Of a stretch of 64,000 bases of DNA, positions 55,427 to 64,000 are shown piece by piece. Source of the stretch: an uncultured Cohaesibacter sp. (GTDB taxonomy: Bacteria; Pseudomonadota; Alphaproteobacteria; Rhizobiales; Cohaesibacteraceae); NCBI RefSeq assembly GCF_963677725.1, contig NZ_OY782507.1, positions 3,904,501 to 3,968,500 of the forward strand, given 5' to 3'. The position numbers and the translations under genes are program-made. The first letter of the stretch is position 1; every line of letters begins with the position of its first letter. The notes below the pieces were generated by a model. That model saw only the letters and a program-made list of their open reading frames with translations. It ran no database searches and was not told the DNA's origin.

Positions 55427-56437
55427 ATGATTATCAAACGCACTCGGAGTTGGTCGCCGAAGGAGCATCAGGCAACAGACGAACATGTCTATCTCAATCG
55501 GCGCAGGTTTCTGCGTGGGTCATCCTTGTTGATCGGTGGAGCCAGTCTCGGTCTGGCGGGATGCCGGTTTGACAATGAGGCGGCTGATATGGCGCTGTCG
55601 CAAAGCACCTCGACCTCGGATGCCAAAGACCCGACCTTTGATCTCTATCCGGCCGAACGCAACCCCGCTTACACAATCGAGCGGTCTGTAACGCCAGAAG
55701 AGGTCAATGCGGCCTATAACAATTTCTACGAATTTGGATCCCATAAGCAGATCGCTAAGGCAGCGCAAAGTCTCCAGACACGGCCATGGACCGTCAAGAT
55801 TGGTGGGCTGGTGGAAGAAGAAATGGAGCTTGATATTGACACGTTGATCCGCTCCATGGCGCTGGAGGAGCGTCTCTATCGCCACCGCTGTGTCGAAGCC
55901 TGGTCGATGACCATTCCCTGGACCGGATTTGCCTTTGCCGATCTGGTGAAAAAAGCCAAGCCTCTGTCAAAAGCCAAATATATACGGATGGAAACTTTCC
56001 ATGACCCCGATGTTGCCACCGGCCAGAAACAGACCTGGTATCCTTGGCCCTATGTGGAAGGGGTATCGATGGCGGAAGCGATGAATGAGCTGGCATTTCT
56101 GGTAACTGGCGCTTACGGAAAACCGGCGGCCAAACAGTTTGGCGCCCCGCTGCGGCTTGCCCTGCCTTGGAAATATGGTTTCAAGTCGATCAAATCGATC
56201 ACTCGCTTCACCTTCACTGACAAGCGTCCCATGAGCTTCTGGGAGCAGTTGGCGCCGGGAGAATATGGATTCTGGGCCAACGTGAATCCGGAAGTGCGGC
56301 ATCCGCGCTGGAGTCAGGCGAATGAGCGGGTGCTGGGGACGAGTGAGACCATTCCGACCCGCATCTTTAATGGCTATGGGGAACAGGTCGCTCATCTCTA
56401 TAAAGAACTGGGCAAGAGCGAAATTTTATATCGCTGA
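55427..56437 (+). CDS. msrP: Protein-methionine-sulfoxide reductase catalytic subunit MsrP
   Basis: A 336-residue Tat-exported molybdoenzyme of the sulfite oxidase fold that repairs oxidised methionine in periplasmic proteins. The twin-arginine signal is NRRRFLRG (residues 24-31) with a hydrophobic core. The molybdenum ligand is Cys155 in YRHRCVEAWSM. Other family segments are ERSVTPEEVNAAYNNFYEFG, WPYVEGVSMAEAMNEL, GAPLRLALPWKYGFKSIKSI and the final YKELGKSEILY. The ATG at 55427 has AGGGGAGG before it. The usual membrane haem partner msrQ is not next to it: the next gene is on the opposite strand. Confidence 0.94.
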   Translation: MIIKRTRSWSPKEHQATDEHVYLNRRRFLRGSSLLIGGASLGLAGCRFDNEAADMALSQSTSTSDAKDPTFDLYPAERNPAYTIERSVTPEEVNAAYNNFYEFGSHKQIAKAAQSLQTRPWTVKIGGLVEEEMELDIDTLIRSMALEERLYRHRCVEAWSMTIPWTGFAFADLVKKAKPLSKAKYIRMETFHDPDVATGQKQTWYPWPYVEGVSMAEAMNELAFLVTGAYGKPAAKQFGAPLRLALPWKYGFKSIKSITRFTFTDKRPMSFWEQLAPGEYGFWANVNPEVRHPRWSQANERVLGTSETIPTRIFNGYGEQVAHLYKELGKSEILYR

Positions 56438-56945
56438 TTTTTCGGGTTTGTTTCACGCCCGTTTGAAGCCATGCCAATTTGATTGGGCGGGCTCGGTCCC
56501 TGTATGCAAGAGAGCAGTATAGGGTGCGTAACTCCCCTTAAACCTATGCAAAATTCTATGAGCTCAATTTGACTAAATAATGTGCGAATTTATTTATGAT
56601 CAAAAATTAGGCGGAATGCATTAAAAAGTGACCTGCAAAATGCAGGCGAAAAAAAAGCCGGACCAAGGTCCGGCTTTGAAGTAAAATCCGCATAAATATG
56701 CGGAGCAATCACCTTCCAGAGGGGAACAGCTGGCTACAAACATCGTCACGGGGAGGAGTGTGTGACGAATATTGCCTTCAGCTGATCCGTATATGCCTAT
56801 TAATTAGCCTACTTACAATCCATACAGGCGCATTGCTGCTATGCTTTTTGAACATGGCAAGCAAAGCTCTCTCTTCGGAGCGTAAGATGGGTCTGAGATT
56901 GGGCTGATGAGCAAGTTTTGGTCGTGAAACGCAGCTCTCACGTAA
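56438..56945. other. Intergenic region between msrP and the LysR gene
   Basis: About 500 bases without a supported gene. A small plus-strand frame at 56698-56907 has no ribosome site or known motif. Two adjacent hairpins lie at 56632-56646 (CCTGCA/TGCAGG) and 56654-56677. Confidence 0.4.
56651..56677 (-). terminator. Terminator downstream of the LsrB/VtlR-type gene
   Basis: AAAGCCGGACC and GGTCCGGCTTT form an 11-pair stem with a two-base loop. The eight-base T tract lies on the minus strand, so it should stop transcripts from the LysR gene, 270 bases upstream. Confidence 0.7.
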
Positions 56946-57836
56946 TTAATAATGCCAGCTTGCCGCTTTTGACAGCAGAAAATCCCTAATGGCGTTGATG
57001 CGCATGGAATTGCGCAATTCTGCGGCATAAACAAAATATGTCTCGAAGCTTGGCATTTCCACACTTGGCAGCAACTGTATGAGGTTGTCGCGAGGATGCA
57101 CAACGTAATCGGGTAGGATTGCGATTCCCGCGCCGCGCATCACGGCGCTGCGCAGGCCAAGGATATTGTTGACCTTCAGCGCCATCTGGCGTTTGCGTCC
57201 CGGCGCCATCTGGGCGGTTTCAAGCCAGTTGATATCCTTGAGATAGGCCGGGTGATTGTTGCCAAAGCAAATCAGGCGATGATGGTCGAGATCTTCCATC
57301 GAATGCGGCTGGCTATATTTCTTGAGATAGTCTGGCGCGGCATACATATGGAAATGGACGGTGAAGAGCTTGCGCTGGATGAGATCCGGCTGGGTCGGCT
57401 GATGCAGGCGAATGGCAACATCGGCTTCGCGCATCCCCAGATCGAGGTCTTCGTTTTCCAACAGCAGATTGATGGCGATGCCCGGATAGAGTTCGAGGAA
57501 TTCCGGCAAATGCTGGGTGAGCCATGCAGAGCCCAGACCGACAGTGGTGGTCAGGCGCAGCTCACCGGTTGGTTTTTCCTTGGAGTCTGTCAGATGAGTG
57601 CGGACTGTCTCAAGCTTCATCAGCACATCATGGGCCGTGCGATAAAGCAATTCACCTTGTTCCGTCAGGATGAGGCCGCGGGCATGACGGTGAAAAAGAG
57701 TGACGCCGAGATCGGCCTCAAGGGCGCTGACCTGACGCGATATGGCGGATTGGCTCATATGGAGCTTGTCGCCGGCGTGGGTGAAGCTACCGGCGTCAGC
57801 AGCCGCATGAAAGATGCGCAGTTTATCCCAATCCAT
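56946..57836 (-). CDS. lsrB: LysR-type regulator of the LsrB/VtlR group
   Basis: A 296-residue regulator. Residues 1-60 are the winged helix (MDWDKLRIFHAAADAGSFTH, AGDKLHMSQSAISRQVSALE, HRHARGLILTEQGELLY), almost word for word the start of Hyphomicrobiales LsrB/VtlR. These proteins control surface polysaccharide, redox balance and small RNAs. The effector domain has ELRLTTTVGLGSAWLTQHLP and VMRGAGIAILPDYV. The ATG at 57836 follows GGAGG and is preferred over ATGs at 57860 and 57884. It lies 217 bases after trxB on the same strand, the order seen in Sinorhizobium. Confidence 0.85.
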   Translation of the reverse strand: MDWDKLRIFHAAADAGSFTHAGDKLHMSQSAISRQVSALEADLGVTLFHRHARGLILTEQGELLYRTAHDVLMKLETVRTHLTDSKEKPTGELRLTTTVGLGSAWLTQHLPEFLELYPGIAINLLLENEDLDLGMREADVAIRLHQPTQPDLIQRKLFTVHFHMYAAPDYLKKYSQPHSMEDLDHHRLICFGNNHPAYLKDINWLETAQMAPGRKRQMALKVNNILGLRSAVMRGAGIAILPDYVVHPRDNLIQLLPSVEMPSFETYFVYAAELRNSMRINAIRDFLLSKAASWHY

Positions 57837-58053
57837 ATCGTCCTCCACCGAGAGCAGCATTGGCTCCTCTCGGTTCTCTACCAAAAACCAGACCTCAGTC
57901 TTGCAATGCGCAGTTTGAACCGCCGTGCCCTGCTATGCGAATAGGTCGCGTCAGGCATGCAAAAACCAAGGTAACCGATAGTCTAATAACTTTGCATCGC
58001 AAAACAAAGTGTCTGTGTAGGGTCTTGGAGGATTTCTTGGGCAAAACCCGTTA

Positions 58054-58998
58054 TTATTCAGCGTCTTCTTGCTCTGCAAGGAAGCGTTCTGCCTCCAGAG
58101 CGGCCATACAGCCAAGACCGGCGGCGGTGACGGCCTGTCGATATTTGTCATCGGTCACGTCGCCAGCTGCAAAAACGCCGGGAATGGAGGTCGCGGTCGA
58201 ATCAGGCGCCGACCAAATATAGCCGTGATCGGTCATCTGTAGCTGGTCTTTGAACAGCTCTACGGCCGGAGCATGACCAATGGCTATGAAGATGCCGTCG
58301 GTCGTGATGTCGGTAATCTCGCCGGTTTTGACATTGCGCAGCTTGGCGCCGGTGACGCTTGGGGGGAAGCCTTCCTTGCCGGTGAATTCCTCAACCACGG
58401 TGTCCCAGATCACCTCGATCTTGGGATGCTTGAAGAGGCGGTTCTGAAGAATCCTTTCGGCACGGAATTCATCGCGGCGATGGATGATGGTGACCTTGTC
58501 CGCATGATGCGTGAGATAGAGGGCTTCCTCAACAGCGGTGTTGCCGCCGCCGATCACCAGCACTTCCTTGCCGCGATAGAAAAAGCCGTCGCAGGTGGCG
58601 CAGGCGGAGATGCCGAACCCTTTGAACTTTTCTTCCGATTCCATGCCGAGCCAGCGGGCCTGAGCACCGGTGGCGATGATCAGGCTGTCAGCGGTATATT
58701 CGGTGCCCGAATCCCCCTTTGCCTTGAAGGGGCGGGAGGAGAGATCAACGTCGGTGATGATGTCCGAGATCAGCTTGGTGCCGACATTGGCAGCCTGCGC
58801 CTTCATCTGTTCCATCAGCCATGGACCCTGAATTTCTTCTGCAAAGCCGGGATAATTTTCGATTTCGGTGGTGATGGTCAACTGACCACCTTCCTGCATG
58901 CCGGCAACAAGGGTTGGTTCCATCATGGCACGGGCTGCGTAAATGGCTGCGGTGTATCCGGCTGGGCCAGAACCAATGATCAAGACTTTGCTATGCAT
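58054..58998 (-). CDS. trxB: Thioredoxin-disulfide reductase
   Basis: NADPH- and FAD-dependent reductase of thioredoxin in the cytoplasm. The 314-residue protein has FAD-binding IIGSGPAGYTAAIYAARA at residues 7-24, the redox pair CATC at residues 133-136, NADPH-binding VIGGGNTAVEEALYLT and the late GVFAAGDVTDDKYRQAVTAAG. The gene lies between the ELM1-family gene and the LsrB/VtlR gene. It would supply electrons to CcdA and the periplasmic thioredoxin through cytoplasmic thioredoxin. Confidence 0.96.
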   Translation of the reverse strand: MHSKVLIIGSGPAGYTAAIYAARAMMEPTLVAGMQEGGQLTITTEIENYPGFAEEIQGPWLMEQMKAQAANVGTKLISDIITDVDLSSRPFKAKGDSGTEYTADSLIIATGAQARWLGMESEEKFKGFGISACATCDGFFYRGKEVLVIGGGNTAVEEALYLTHHADKVTIIHRRDEFRAERILQNRLFKHPKIEVIWDTVVEEFTGKEGFPPSVTGAKLRNVKTGEITDITTDGIFIAIGHAPAVELFKDQLQMTDHGYIWSAPDSTATSIPGVFAAGDVTDDKYRQAVTAAGLGCMAALEAERFLAEQEDAE

Positions 58999-59051
58999 CG
59001 GGATATCTTTCTTTCAAGGGACTTCGGTCTTACAAGGCCGTCCCTTGGCTA

Positions 59052-60011
59052 TCAGGATTGGTTCAGCAGGTCGAGAATCTCGTCCGCTATCAGTTCCGTT
59101 GAATCTATGGTCGGGCGGGTTCCGGTTTCAAGGGGGCCTTCGAGAAGTTGAACAGAAGGCTGTTGAATGAGCTGATCGATGGTGCTTTTGAGCTTTCTGG
59201 GATAGGCATCAGGCTCGAATATATAGACCGGAACCGGGGCGGCAAGCACATCGGACAGCATGGAATGAGAATCAGCTGTCACAACAATCGCGTCCGCCAA
59301 GGCCAACATGGTGAAATAGGGATTGTCGCCTTCTCCATCCCAAATCCAGTGTGGACGGGTGCGAAGAGCCTGTTTGACCGCTTGCAGGAGATAATCGGGC
59401 GTGCGCCGGGACGGGGTGACCATCACACCCATATGGGGGGGCAAGTCATGGGTTATATAGTGGGCGAGGCGTTTGGCCGCAGCCTTGCCGAATTTGTCCT
59501 TGGCTGTATCGCCACCCAGCACCAGGGTGATGCGAGGGATCGGCAGGTGATGAAGCGCCGCAGGCCCTTTGCTGGCGGCCTTCTTGAGAGCGCTTTGGGT
59601 GATGCGATGCGGGCCGGTCAGAGTGACCAGTGTGTTCTTGCCGCGGCGTTTGTCATGGAAGGGCACCCAGATCAGGTCGGCCCCTGAGGTATCGGTGCGC
59701 GGATCTTTCAAGAAGACCGTAATGGTGCGCGGGCTGATCTTTTTGAGCTTGCGCAGATAGGCAACGGCGCGGCGCCCGGAGGCGATTGCCACATCGGGAG
59801 GGGTGCCATGCAGGGGGGAATTGGGGTTGGTCGGAGCGTCTGCGGGCGGAATGGGCCCCCATGGCATCATCCAGACCCATGGCGCGCGCGGCGCAAGCGT
59901 TCGGGTCTTTATGCGTCCGCCGAGCCGCTCGGCAACACCCAGACATTGGTTTAAATCACCAACCTTGCCGTCCGTCAGCACCCAAATCACTTTATCATGG
60001 GAGGAAGTCAC
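59052..60011 (-). CDS. ELM1/DUF1022 family protein
   Basis: A 319-residue protein of the family named after the plant mitochondrial fission factor ELM1. Family features are VLTDGKVGDLNQCLGVAERLG at the start, SGRRAVAYLRKL, DPRTDTSGADLIWVPFHDK, the nucleotide-sugar-like segment LVLGGDTAKDKFG, and VTADSHSMLSDVLAAPVPVY near the end. The layout resembles a GT-B glycosyltransferase, but no activity is proven in bacteria. The start is a GTG at 60011 with AGGAGA upstream. It precedes trxB on the minus strand with a 53-base gap and is divergent from lrp. Confidence 0.85.
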   Translation of the reverse strand: MTSSHDKVIWVLTDGKVGDLNQCLGVAERLGGRIKTRTLAPRAPWVWMMPWGPIPPADAPTNPNSPLHGTPPDVAIASGRRAVAYLRKLKKISPRTITVFLKDPRTDTSGADLIWVPFHDKRRGKNTLVTLTGPHRITQSALKKAASKGPAALHHLPIPRITLVLGGDTAKDKFGKAAAKRLAHYITHDLPPHMGVMVTPSRRTPDYLLQAVKQALRTRPHWIWDGEGDNPYFTMLALADAIVVTADSHSMLSDVLAAPVPVYIFEPDAYPRKLKSTIDQLIQQPSVQLLEGPLETGTRPTIDSTELIADEILDLLNQS

Positions 60012-60210
60012 GCAAGGTCTCCTATTCCTAAAATTTCCGAATCATTCACAGAACAGTCACTCTGTGTCGGAAATGAGCACAAAAAAATGTCAAAACTTTC
60101 CAAATCGGTGTTTTTGTGACTATGATAAGGAAGGCTTGAGCGTTATACCGGTTGGCATTGGTTCGGGCGATTTTCTCCCCTTACTCAACAAAAATAAGAG
60201 ACCTGTTGCA

Positions 60211-60687
60211 TTGAAAGCAAGACTAGATCCCATCGACTGGAAGATCCTCAAAGAACTGCAGGACGACGGTCGTATCACCAATGTGGAGCTCGCGCGCCGC
60301 GTCGGTATTTCCGCCCCACCATGCCTGCGTCGCGTCCGGGCATTGGAAGAAGCCGGTATCATCAAGGGCTATCGCGCCATTGTCGACGAAAAGCAGATCG
60401 GGTTCGATGTCACCGCGATCGCCATGGTCGGGTTGCACAGTCAGGCAGAGGCCGATCTGGTTGCCTTTGAAAGTCTTGTGCGTTCCTGGACGCAAGTTCG
60501 CGAATGCTACATGCTGTCAGGCGATATCGACTTCGTGCTCCGCTGTGTGGCTCCTGATTTGCAGGCTTTCCAGTCGTTCGTGATCAACGAGCTGACCTCG
60601 GCTCCGAATGTGGACAGTGTGCGCACCTCTCTGACCATCCGTCAGAGCAAGAATCATCCGAATGTTCCGATCGATCTGGGAGATTGA
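60211..60687 (+). CDS. lrp: Lrp/AsnC family transcriptional regulator
   Basis: A 158-residue regulator with an N-terminal helix-turn-helix (DPIDWKILKELQDDGRITNV, ELARRVGISAPPCLRRVRAL) and a C-terminal RAM domain that binds amino acids (AIAMVGLHSQAEADLVAFE, ECYMLSGDIDFVLRCVA). The TTG at 60211 starts MKARLDPIDWK, as in relatives. An in-frame ATG at 60073 adds 46 residues rich in Cys and Asn that do not fit. It sits between the ELM1-family gene and greA. Global amino acid control is the likely role. Confidence 0.9.
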   Translation: MKARLDPIDWKILKELQDDGRITNVELARRVGISAPPCLRRVRALEEAGIIKGYRAIVDEKQIGFDVTAIAMVGLHSQAEADLVAFESLVRSWTQVRECYMLSGDIDFVLRCVAPDLQAFQSFVINELTSAPNVDSVRTSLTIRQSKNHPNVPIDLGD

Positions 60688-60738
60688 TCTGTTCGACCTA
60701 TTGGGAATCGGGCGATATTTGTCCGGTTCGTGCTGTTC

Positions 60739-60764
60739 GGCCGGGGCAACGCTCCGGCCTGTTT
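60739..60764 (+). terminator. Probable terminator of lrp
   Basis: A nine-pair GC-rich stem (60739-60747 with 60751-60759, one G-T pair) and a three-base loop are followed by TGTTTT. Confidence 0.7.
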
Positions 60765-60784
60765 TGATTCTATCTGCGGTGCTG

Positions 60785-60829
60785 AGGCTGAGGTGACTTA
60801 GGCTGCGGTGACTTAGGCTGTGATGATTC
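60785..60829. repeat. Imperfect 15-base tandem repeat
   Basis: Three units begin AGGCTG: AGGCTGAGGTGACTT, AGGCTGCGGTGACTT and AGGCTGTGATGATTC; a degraded fourth may follow. It lies outside genes, between lrp and greA, which converge here. Confidence 0.8.
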
Positions 60830-60963
60830 AGGTTCAGCGCTGACTTTAGTCATGTCGCCCGCTTTTCAGCGATGCGACATGATATCATGCAAGGGGGATG
60901 CGCCGGTTTGGATATCGGCGCCAGAAGCCCTTTGGTAAGCAACAGGCTTAGGAATGCTTGGTG

Positions 60964-61437
60964 CTAGATATATTTCACTTCCAGAATTTCATAGGATTTC
61001 GCCCCACCGGGGGCCGTCACCTCTACGGAATCCTCAACCTGCTTGCCAATCAGTGCACGCGCGATCGGGGATGACAGGGAAATGCGGCCCTTGGTCAGGT
61101 CTGCTTCCATGTCGCCAACGATCTGGTAGGTCTTTTCCTCATCGGTGTCTTCGTCAACGATGGTGACGGTTGCACCGAACTTGATCGTGTCGCCGCTCAT
61201 TTTGGCCACGTCGATCACTTCAGCACGGGACATTTTGTCTTCCAGTTCGGCAATGCGCCCTTCATTGAGACTCTGCTGTTCCTTGGCAGCGTGATATTCG
61301 GCATTTTCCGAAAGATCACCATGAGCGCGTGCTTCCGAAATAGCGGCAATGATGCGCGGGCGCTCTTCGCTGTTGCGTTGTTTCAGTTCTTCTTCCAGAG
61401 CCCGATATCCAGCAGGCGTCATTGGGATTTTTTCCAT
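60964..61437 (-). CDS. greA: Transcription elongation factor GreA
   Basis: Rescues backtracked RNA polymerase by stimulating cleavage of the nascent RNA. The 157-residue protein has the N-terminal coiled coil ([40 protein letters not shown]) with the tip acidic residues in GDLSENAEY, and the C-terminal domain ([41 protein letters not shown]). A GGAGG site lies 13 bases before the ATG. It follows carB on the minus strand with a 184-base gap that contains a hairpin. Confidence 0.96.
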   Translation of the reverse strand: MEKIPMTPAGYRALEEELKQRNSEERPRIIAAISEARAHGDLSENAEYHAAKEQQSLNEGRIAELEDKMSRAEVIDVAKMSGDTIKFGATVTIVDEDTDEEKTYQIVGDMEADLTKGRISLSSPIARALIGKQVEDSVEVTAPGGAKSYEILEVKYI

Positions 61438-61483
61438 AGCCTTCGGAAAGCCTCCTGATCCGTTCCGGGGCAGTGCCCCCTAT

Positions 61484-61524
61484 AAAAAAGTTTAGCGCTC
61501 CGAGGGCAAAAGCCTTCGGAACGC
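61484..61524 (-). terminator. Hairpin terminator between carB and greA
   Basis: The stem pairs 61499-61507 with 61512-61520 (one G-T pair), plus a GCG/CGC base. On the minus strand a six-base T tract follows after five bases. It could end carB or attenuate greA. Confidence 0.6.
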
Positions 61525-61621
61525 GCATGAATCTGTCTGTATTCAACAGGCCAATCTTGGCCTTTATTTGTTAAAGCACTCACAATCCAACCGGTTTTCC
61601 CAGATTAGATCGCGATGTTCT

Positions 61622-64000
61622 TTAGGAAAAATAGTCCTGCAGAGGCCGAACTTCAATATTTCCTGTCTTGTAGGCTTCAATTCCCTGTGCTGCAGCAAGG
61701 GCTCCTGCCACCGTCGTGTAGTAAGGTACTTTATGCAAAAGTGCAGCGCGGCGCAAATCCCGACTGTCGGAAAGTGCTTTTGCACCTTCGGTGGTGTTGA
61801 AGACCAGTTGCACTTCGCCATTTTTGAGGGCGTCGACAATGTGCGGGCGGCCTTCCAGCATCTTGTTGATCTTTTCGCATTCAATGCCATTTTCAGCCAG
61901 AAAACGCTGGGTTCCGCCGGTGGCGATGATGCGGAAGCCGGCATCCTTGAGGCGGCGCACCGCTGACAGGACGCGTGGCTTGTCATCATTCTTGACCGAG
62001 ACGAAGGCCGTGCCTCCAACTGGCACATTGGTGCCGCCGCCCAGCTGGGATTTGGCAAAGGCAATCGGGAAGTCCTTGTCGAGGCCCATGACCTCGCCGG
62101 TTGAGCGCATTTCCGGGCCGAGCAGGGTGTCGACGCCCTGGAAACGGGCAAACGGGAAGACGGCTTCCTTGACAGCGACGTGATCGATTTTCTCCAGCTT
62201 CACATCAAACTTGGAGAGCTTTTCGCCAGTCATGACGCGCGACGCAATCTTGGCGATTGGCTTGCCGACAGTCTTGGCGACGAAAGGCACAGTCCTTGAG
62301 GCACGCGGATTGACTTCAATGACATAGATGTCATCGTCTTTGACCGCATATTGCACATTCATCAGGCCGCCGACATTCAACGCCAGCGCCATTTCTTTGG
62401 TCTGGCGGATCAGTTCTTCCTGAATTTCGTCAGACAGGGAATAGGGTGGCAGAGAACAGGCGCTGTCACCGGAATGGATGCCAGCTTCCTCGATATGTTC
62501 CATGATGCCGCAAACAACGACGTCTTCGCCGTCACACAGGCAGTCAACATCCACCTCGATGGCGCCGGACAGGTAGCTATCGAACAGCAGGGCATTTTGG
62601 GCCAGCACAGCGTTGATCTGGCCGGTTTTGTCGTTTGGATATTTCAGGCGAATGTCCGGTGGAACCAATTCGGCTAGGGTCATCTGAATGTATTTTTCAA
62701 AGGCGTCCGGCGTGCGGACGATTTCCATGGCGCGGCCACCCAGCACATAGGAGGGGCGAACAACGATCGGGAAGCCGATCTTGTCGGCAACAATGCGGGC
62801 CTGTTCGATGGAATAGGCAATGCCGTTGCGGGGCTGCTTCAACTCAAGGCGGTGGAGCAGTTTCTGGAAACGGTCACGGTCTTCAGCCAGATCGATGGCA
62901 TCGGGCGAGGTGCCCAGGATCGGGATATGGGCGTCCTGCAAAGCGTTGGCCAGTTTCAATGGTGTCTGACCACCAAACTGCACAATCACACCGATCAGCT
63001 CCCCGTTTTCCTGTTCCTTGCGCAGGATTTCGATGACGTCTTCTTCGGTCAGTGGTTCGAAATAGAGCCGGTCAGAGGTGTCATAGTCGGTGGAAACGGT
63101 TTCCGGGTTGCAGTTGATCATGATGGTTTCATACCCGACTTCGTTCATCGCGTAGCAGGCATGACAGCAGCAATAATCAAACTCGATGCCCTGACCAATG
63201 CGGTTCGGGCCGCCACCCAGAATGGCGACTTTTTTGCGATCCGACGGCATGGCTTCGCAGACGGTCGCGCCATCGAATGGCATCTCATAAGTGGAATACA
63301 TGTAAGCGGTCGGGGACGCAAATTCTGCCGCGCAGGTGTCGATGCGCTTGAAGACCGGACGCACATCAAGGGAATGGCGCAGGTCAGACACTTCTTTGGC
63401 GCTGGTGTCGGCTAGTTCTGCTAGACGCGCGTCAGAGAAGCCCATGCTTTTCAGCTTGCGCAGATTCTTGGCATCCTGCGGCAGGCCATGGGCGCGGACG
63501 CGCTCTTCCATGTCGATGATGCCCTGAACCTGCTCAAGGAACCATGGATCGAATTTGCTGATCTCGTGGATCTGGTCGTGCGGCACGCCAAGGCGCATCG
63601 CCTGAGCGGCCTTGAGGATCCGGTCCGGGGTGGATCTGGCAAGAGCTGCCCGAATGGCATTCTTGTCATCGCCTTGACCGAGGCCTTCGATTTCCACTTC
63701 ATTGACACCGGTCAGGCCGGTTTCAAGGCCGCGCAGGGCTTTCTGCAGGGATTCCTGGAAAGTCCGGCCGATGGCCATGACTTCGCCGACCGACTTCATG
63801 GCGGTGGAGAGCACGGGTTCGGCGCCGGGGAATTTCTCAAATGCAAAGCGCGGGATCTTTGTGACCACATAATCGATGGATGGCTCGAACGAGGCTGGCG
63901 TTGCGCCACCGGTGATGTCGTTGGCCAGTTCATCAAGGGTGTAGCCGACGGCCAGCTTGGCTGCGACCTTGGCAATCGGGAAGCCTGTTGCCTTGGAAGC
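61622..64000 (-). CDS. carB: Carbamoyl-phosphate synthase large subunit, partial (5' end outside window)
   Basis: Makes carbamoyl phosphate from bicarbonate, ATP and ammonia delivered by CarA, for arginine and pyrimidines. The C-terminal 792 residues are visible and the frame is open at the right edge (begins [20 protein letters not shown]). Seen are the oligomerisation domain, the second ATP-grasp half ([54 protein letters not shown]) and the C-terminal allosteric MGS-like domain ([15 protein letters not shown]). greA follows downstream. The length is consistent with about 1160 residues in full. Confidence 0.97.
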   Translation of the reverse strand, partial: ASKATGFPIAKVAAKLAVGYTLDELANDITGGATPASFEPSIDYVVTKIPRFAFEKFPGAEPVLSTAMKSVGEVMAIGRTFQESLQKALRGLETGLTGVNEVEIEGLGQGDDKNAIRAALARSTPDRILKAAQAMRLGVPHDQIHEISKFDPWFLEQVQGIIDMEERVRAHGLPQDAKNLRKLKSMGFSDARLAELADTSAKEVSDLRHSLDVRPVFKRIDTCAAEFASPTAYMYSTYEMPFDGATVCEAMPSDRKKVAILGGGPNRIGQGIEFDYCCCHACYAMNEVGYETIMINCNPETVSTDYDTSDRLYFEPLTEEDVIEILRKEQENGELIGVIVQFGGQTPLKLANALQDAHIPILGTSPDAIDLAEDRDRFQKLLHRLELKQPRNGIAYSIEQARIVADKIGFPIVVRPSYVLGGRAMEIVRTPDAFEKYIQMTLAELVPPDIRLKYPNDKTGQINAVLAQNALLFDSYLSGAIEVDVDCLCDGEDVVVCGIMEHIEEAGIHSGDSACSLPPYSLSDEIQEELIRQTKEMALALNVGGLMNVQYAVKDDDIYVIEVNPRASRTVPFVAKTVGKPIAKIASRVMTGEKLSKFDVKLEKIDHVAVKEAVFPFARFQGVDTLLGPEMRSTGEVMGLDKDFPIAFAKSQLGGGTNVPVGGTAFVSVKNDDKPRVLSAVRRLKDAGFRIIATGGTQRFLAENGIECEKINKMLEGRPHIVDALKNGEVQLVFNTTEGAKALSDSRDLRRAALLHKVPYYTTVAGALAAAQGIEAYKTGNIEVRPLQDYFS

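Noticed and set aside
56698-56907. Plus-strand 69-codon frame between msrP and the LysR gene
   Set aside because: It has no ribosome site and an irregular composition, and overlaps the likely 3' region of the opposite gene.
61316-61546. Minus-strand 76-codon frame overlapping the start of greA
   Set aside because: It covers the terminator hairpin and then runs out of frame through greA.

Overview
The window is a continuous stretch of chromosome from an alphaproteobacterium, most likely of the order Hyphomicrobiales (Rhizobiales). Three things point there: the petABC-trmL-hemF neighbourhood, the uvrC-pgsA-moaD-moaE run, and the block of an LsrB/VtlR-type LysR regulator, trxB, an Lrp regulator, greA and carB. 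UvrB also has the long lysine-rich N-terminal extension usual in this order. A Gram-negative sortase with its single target, of the kind named after marine proteobacteria, suggests a marine lineage; the genus cannot be fixed from the sequence alone. I see no rRNA, tRNA, insertion sequence, prophage or CRISPR array. Both ends cut genes: hemF on the left and carB on the right.

Region by region. 1-6.9 kb: hemF and trmL (minus strand), a GNAT acetyltransferase, an ABC exporter and the cytochrome bc1 operon petABC. 7-11.2 kb: methylthioadenosine and adenine salvage (mtnP-apt), a small DUF2892 membrane protein, a LysR regulator, and a cytochrome b561/YceI pair. 11.2-16.2 kb: the translation block rplY-pth-ychF with its own promoter and leader, then prs. 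These are separated by a strikingly AT-rich insert carrying one secreted DUF2927-like protein. 16.6-21.7 kb: a lipoprotein, a degenerate M24-family protein, pgeF, a MidA-type methyltransferase and lgt. 21.8-28.5 kb: ubiK, proC, a TetR-type regulator, csaA, an OmpR-type two-component system, and a divergent marR/ilvE pair. 28.6-34 kb: moaE, moaD, pgsA, uvrC and a Na+/Ca2+ exchanger.

33.6-40.4 kb is rich in exported proteins: two unknown secreted proteins, a T2 ribonuclease, RlpA, and a periplasmic thioredoxin with a CcdA membrane partner. RlmJ, a metallo-beta-lactamase-fold hydrolase, a DUF2164 protein and a GFA-type protein lie among them. 40.4-50.7 kb: uvrB, a sulfide:quinone oxidoreductase-like flavoprotein, a drug/metabolite exporter, a PQQ-type sugar dehydrogenase, the sortase and its VIT/VWA target, and a second DUF2892 protein. 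51.4-64 kb: aspartate aminotransferase, an EF-G paralogue, msrP, LsrB/VtlR, trxB, an ELM1-family protein, Lrp, greA and carB.

Most of this is core housekeeping. The parts that deserve a second look are:
- the sortase/target pair;
- an EF-G paralogue with serine where EF-G has its catalytic histidine;
- the promoter-leader-terminator arrangement in front of rplY;
- the AT-rich insert;
- the M24 protein that has lost all five metal ligands;
- similar AT-rich sites upstream of the sulfide oxidoreductase and a DUF2892 gene, which hint at a persulfide-responsive regulon.
I did not find a clearly novel multi-gene system such as a new defence island.
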